Below are positions 24,109-26,483 of a DNA stretch of 26,483 nt, piece after piece. The stretch comes from CAYLYP01 sp964387795 (GTDB taxonomy: Bacteria > Bacteroidota > Bacteroidia > Bacteroidales > UBA7960): positions 1-26,483 of the forward strand of contig CAYLYP010000043.1 of assembly GCA_964387795.1 (NCBI GenBank), in the 5' to 3' direction. How positions within the stretch are numbered: position 1 is the stretch's first letter; every line of letters begins with the position of its first letter. The notes beneath the pieces are model-generated. The model was not told the DNA's origin and made no database searches. It saw only the letters and a program-made list of their open reading frames with translations. The translations under genes were made by a program, and so were the position numbers.

Positions 24109-24210
24109 TGAAAACCGATAGCCTATAAAAGCGAAAACCTGCCCGGGTGCGCTATTCAAGTGGGAAGCGTGGCAGGTATTATTGGTAATAAAGGTATAGC
24201 AGTTTTTTGA
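24109..24210 (-). ncRNA. Candidate structured RNA upstream of the abi gene
   Basis: Read on the minus strand, the roughly 100 bases before abi form nested stems. AAAACTG (24206-24200) pairs with CGGTTTT (24117-24111), including one U-G wobble. CTATA (24199-24195) pairs with TATAG (24127-24123). ACCTGCC (24177-24171) pairs with GGCAGGT (24143-24137), and inside it CGCT (24169-24166) pairs with AGCG (24153-24150). The wobble pair forms only in minus-strand RNA; the plus strand would have a C-A mismatch there. A near -7 element (AATATTTG, 24223-24216) would start transcription at about 24209, just before the first paired base. I recall a conserved RNA motif reported near abiF genes, which fits this position. 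I cannot check the match, and folding here is by eye. Confidence 0.5.
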
Positions 24211-24337
24211 ATTGACAAATATTTTATTGAAAATAATTGTTAATGTGGCTGTATGGGGCTGATATACAATTTTTAAGACAACTCTAAAATTTCTTAAGCT
24301 AATATGGAAATAGTGCCGATTAAAGGTGACAGTATTT

Positions 24338-24384
24338 ATGTTGTCTTCTGAGTTTTGGTATATGAGTATATCACCTGTGTTCAT
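24338..24384. repeat. 47-bp direct repeat, copy 2
   Basis: Second copy of the rhuM 5' end, 1,209 bases from copy 1 and in the same orientation. The two copies bracket the RNA candidate and the abi gene exactly. Confidence 0.9.
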
Positions 24385-24719
24385 AGCTTATTGAATTCTG
24401 AAAAAATTGATTTTACGATTTACGGATTTGGGTTATTTGCCCAAGATGATATATATTCGACTTGAAGGAACCATCATATTGCTTTTAATAGTATTTTTAA
24501 TTTAATTCATTTATGCCAAATGCTGCATCACAATCAAATGTTTGCAATACCGTAACTAACCTTAGGGATTTTATTCACTGTTCTCCCCCCCACAAAAATA
24601 TCAAAAAAGCGATAAAAATAATGTTTTAACAGAAAATGTTTTACTACCAAAGGTAACCGCTTTGTAAAAACCAGACCCTTTTCATATGAGCTTTAAATAC
24701 AAATACCCACTAAAATCAA
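24385..24719. other. Gene-free stretch
   Basis: About 335 AT-rich bases between the orphan rhuM 5' fragment and the coding remnant at 24720. It has a C-homopolymer of eight near 24585 and no coherent reading frame, hairpin or repeat. Confidence 0.4.
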
Positions 24720-24865
24720 TCAATTCATCTGCATCAAAGCGTCAATAAAATCCTTATATCTCAATAAACCACCCTGTTCAAGACTCACAACTAAGGAAGT
24801 TTGAGAGGCTCCCTTATAGGTTAAGGCTGGTGAGGCATTTGCTTGATTAGGAGCAGGGATTATTC
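24720..24865 (-). pseudogene. C-terminal remnant of an unidentified gene
   Basis: On the minus strand an open frame of about 48 codons, closed upstream by a TGA and ending at the TGA 24720-24722, reads like the end of a protein: L-T-Y-K-G-A-S-Q-T-S-L-V-V-S, then G-G-L-L-R-Y-K-D-F-I-D-A-L-M-Q-M-N. The only Met codons are in the last four residues, so no functional start exists. I do not recognise the family. It lies directly after the ATPase gene in a different frame, which suggests a lost gene replaced by the present neighbour. Confidence 0.35.
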
Positions 24866-25981
24866 AATTCTCACAAATTCCCTAAAGTTTTCTCTATCAA
24901 TAATCTTTGTATCTGCCTTATAAGTTTCAGAGAATGATTTTGGTAATTTTTGATTATTCTTTTTTTGCCACTTAAACTCAAAACCAAAAATTTTCCCTCC
25001 ATTTTCCTCTACAAAATCAACTTCCTGTTGTTGTTTTGTTCTCCAGAAATAGGTATGCGCAAGACTTTGTTTATACTCAATCTGCTTAATCCTTTCTGAG
25101 ATAAGAAAATTCTCCCAAAGGGCACCTTTGTCAATCCTTAACTCTATTGGATTAAAATTTCCAATTACCATATTTCTTATGCCGTTATCATAAAAATATA
25201 TCTTCTTATTTGTTTTAATTTCATTCCTGATGTTTCGGCTAAAGCTGCCCAGTTTAAAAATAATAAAAGCTTTTTCTAAAATGTCAATGTATTTGCTGAC
25301 TGTATTTTTATCAACGTTTACAATTTGGGCTAATTCTGAGTAGTTAACTTCACTTCCAATCTGAAGGGCTAATGCCTGAACAAGCTTGTCTAAGACTTCC
25401 GGCTTTCGTATGTCTGCGTATGAAAGAATGTCTTTGTACAAATAGCTGTTTACTAAATTCCGTAAGATACTAACTTCGTCTCCCACGTTATTTAATACAT
25501 CAGGGTAGAACCCATATAGTAATCTATTCTCAAGGTTCTGCTCTGCGTGTAAAAATCCGTGGTGGTTTTCATATTCCTCCCATGAAATTGGGAATAACTG
25601 ATATTGCCATTTTCTACCCGTTAAAGGTTCATTGATTTTATTTGACAAGTCAAAAGACGATGAGCCACTTGCAAATAATTGAACGTTTTTAAACCTATCA
25701 GTTATTATTTTCATGGTAAGTCCTATTCCTTCAATCCTTTGAGCTTCATCAATAAACACATACTTATGTTTCCCCAAAATTGCCCTAATCTGTTCAGTAT
25801 TCGGTTCTGTCAGCAAAGTTCGGGTTTTTGGGTCATCTCCATCAAGTAGCAGATAATCTTTTGATTCAAGGATTGATTCAATAAGGGTTGTTTTTCCTAC
25901 TTGTCGTGGTCCGATTACAACAATAGCTTTTCCTGAATCGATACGATTCATTATCCTTTCACTAAGAAATCTTGTGTACAT
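24860..25981 (-). CDS. AAA-family ATPase with DUF4143 C-terminal domain
   Basis: A 373-residue member of the AAA_14/DUF4143 family, common in Bacteroidota and archaea, often in variable regions. Walker A is G-P-R-Q-V-G-K-T-T at residues 24-32 and Walker B is Y-V-F-I-D-E-A-Q at 76-83. A sensor-like F-A-S-G-S-S-S follows at about 107-113. A central helix-turn-helix-like part contains Y-S-E-L-A-Q-I-V-N-V-D-K-N-T-V-S-K-Y-I-D-I-L-E-K. The C-terminal DUF4143 segment has E-V-D-F-V-E-E-N-G-G-K and F-G-F-E-F-K-W, the spacing of a PD-(D/E)XK nuclease fold with D, E and K present. Function in the family is unresolved; DNA processing is plausible. Length is normal and it looks intact. Confidence 0.85.
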   Translation of the reverse strand: MYTRFLSERIMNRIDSGKAIVVIGPRQVGKTTLIESILESKDYLLLDGDDPKTRTLLTEPNTEQIRAILGKHKYVFIDEAQRIEGIGLTMKIITDRFKNVQLFASGSSSFDLSNKINEPLTGRKWQYQLFPISWEEYENHHGFLHAEQNLENRLLYGFYPDVLNNVGDEVSILRNLVNSYLYKDILSYADIRKPEVLDKLVQALALQIGSEVNYSELAQIVNVDKNTVSKYIDILEKAFIIFKLGSFSRNIRNEIKTNKKIYFYDNGIRNMVIGNFNPIELRIDKGALWENFLISERIKQIEYKQSLAHTYFWRTKQQQEVDFVEENGGKIFGFEFKWQKKNNQKLPKSFSETYKADTKIIDRENFREFVRIE

Positions 25982-25992
25982 TGTTTTTTCTT

Positions 25993-26000
25993 CAAAGATA
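25993..26000 (-). promoter_or_regulatory. -7 element of the ATPase gene
   Basis: TATCTTTG on the minus strand, 12 bases before the ATG at 25981. It abuts the 41-bp repeat copy B, which supplies a TTTG at 26028-26025, 24 bases away and so slightly far for a -33 box. Confidence 0.5.
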
Positions 26001-26040
26001 ATGACTTTTGATTATTATATTCACCAAAAGTTATGCTTTT
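26000..26040. repeat. 41-bp direct repeat, copy B
   Basis: Same orientation as copy A at 22421-22461. It occupies the promoter region of the ATPase gene, so copy A may be a promoter or start scar from a second copy of such a gene. Confidence 0.85.
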
Positions 26041-26483
26041 GTGTGAATATATCTTTAAGATAGTCTATAATGGATATGTAAATGAAACGTGACGGCAATC
26101 GGGATTATACCCTTTTCTGTATGCCAATATTAAATATTCCTTAAAGCTTGATAACACCCTGATATTATGTTTGTTTTCATAATTTTCAATACCGATAATC
26201 ATGCCAATGACCTGGCATTAATTGTAATTGTCTTTGAATCGGCCCGTAGAGACGCACGGACGTGCGTCTCCCATATTCGCAAGAGACGCACAGCGCCAAA
26301 ACATCCATATTACGTCCAGGAGACGCACAGCCGTGCGTCTCTACAATACATTAATAATCAGAAGACTGGATCCAAACCCTGCCCATTCTCAGGACAAATC
26401 CATACCTTCCCCACTATCCACATGGACAATACTGAACCTGATAAGACCTTGGTATATCCTTGGTAATACCGTGACCTATCCAT
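26041..26483. other. Gene-free right end
   Basis: About 440 bases. A plus-strand open frame at 26167-26466 runs through the palindromic repeat and has no protein character. Apart from that repeat I see nothing. Confidence 0.5.
26246..26344. repeat. Palindromic GAGACGCAC repeat element
   Basis: Four or five copies of an AGACGCAC/GTGCGTCT arm in about 100 bases. GTAGAGACGCAC (26246-26257) and GTGCGTCTC (26262-26270) make a first hairpin. An isolated AGAGACGCAC arm lies at 26282-26291. GAGACGCAC (26320-26328) and GTGCGTCTCTAC (26333-26344) make a second hairpin. The outermost arms are also perfect inverted repeats of 12 bases, so the whole element can fold as one unit. This looks like a dispersed REP-like or small miniature element; similar GTAGAGACGCAC palindromes are familiar from other Bacteroidota and cyanobacterial genomes. 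Confidence 0.8.

Larger units (their letters stand above)
24100..24384 (-). pseudogene. Orphan 5' fragment of rhuM
   Basis: An open frame starting at the ATG 24382-24384 reads the first 16 codons of rhuM with one residue changed (D for G), then loses all similarity. The rest of the frame runs through the candidate RNA and is unlikely to be translated product of value. It is either the original rhuM 5' end left behind by an insertion or a duplicated scrap. Only about 47 bases are recognisable rhuM. Confidence 0.6.

Noticed and set aside
26246..26344. Possible CRISPR array from repeated GACGCAC arms
   Set aside because: Arms alternate in orientation and spacing is irregular; no constant repeat-spacer order and no cas genes.
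26167..26466. 99-codon plus-strand open frame
   Set aside because: Runs straight through the palindromic repeat; codons reflect the repeat, not a protein.

Overview
The window looks like a chromosomal segment of a Bacteroidota bacterium, most likely an environmental member of the Bacteroidales/Marinilabiliales sphere. The evidence is a low-GC sequence, upstream regions with the TAnnTTTG -7 element and little Shine-Dalgarno signal, and families largely confined to or typical of this phylum: a TonB-dependent receptor paired with a DUF4249 lipoprotein, DUF4919, a large KamA-like radical SAM protein, a helicase with HRDC and HTH tails, and a YwqK/MORN protein. No rRNA, tRNA, CRISPR array, integrase or intact transposase was seen.

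Layout. 1-373: tail of a ParD-type antitoxin and a ParE-type toxin whose start is out of frame. 1023-4338 (minus): a tandem-DUF4919 exported protein and a LVIVD/DUF4114-like lipoprotein. 4596-7103 (plus): PIF1/RecD-like helicase. 7213-11839 (minus): a tight four-gene envelope operon (two small beta-barrels, a TonB-dependent receptor, a DUF4249 lipoprotein), preceded by a start-less beta-barrel gene tail. 12561-13637 (plus): FabH-like ketoacyl synthase ending in an intrinsic terminator, convergent with a KamA-like radical SAM enzyme (13678-15894, minus). 16482-19263 (plus): a long-chain polyprenyl diphosphate synthase and an exported protein of about 22 YwqK/MORN repeats, ending in a bidirectional terminator shared with a ROK kinase (19290-20261, minus). 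Further right on the minus strand are a Nudix hydrolase and an unrecognised protein made of four exact-length 25-residue repeats, with their own terminator.

The right end (21729-26040) is a defence and toxin-antitoxin neighbourhood, all on the minus strand: a ParE-type toxin with its antitoxin, a RhuM gene inactivated by an internal deletion, an AbiF/AbiD-type HEPN abortive-infection gene with a candidate structured RNA immediately upstream, and an AAA ATPase of the DUF4143 type. Two direct-repeat pairs organise it. A 47-bp repeat equal to the first codons of rhuM flanks the RNA-abi unit. A 41-bp repeat lies at the rhuM 3' end and again at the ATPase promoter. This suggests assembly by duplication or cassette insertion. 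The structured RNA plus abi gene is the most interesting unit. The far right carries a palindromic GAGACGCAC repeat element and no gene.
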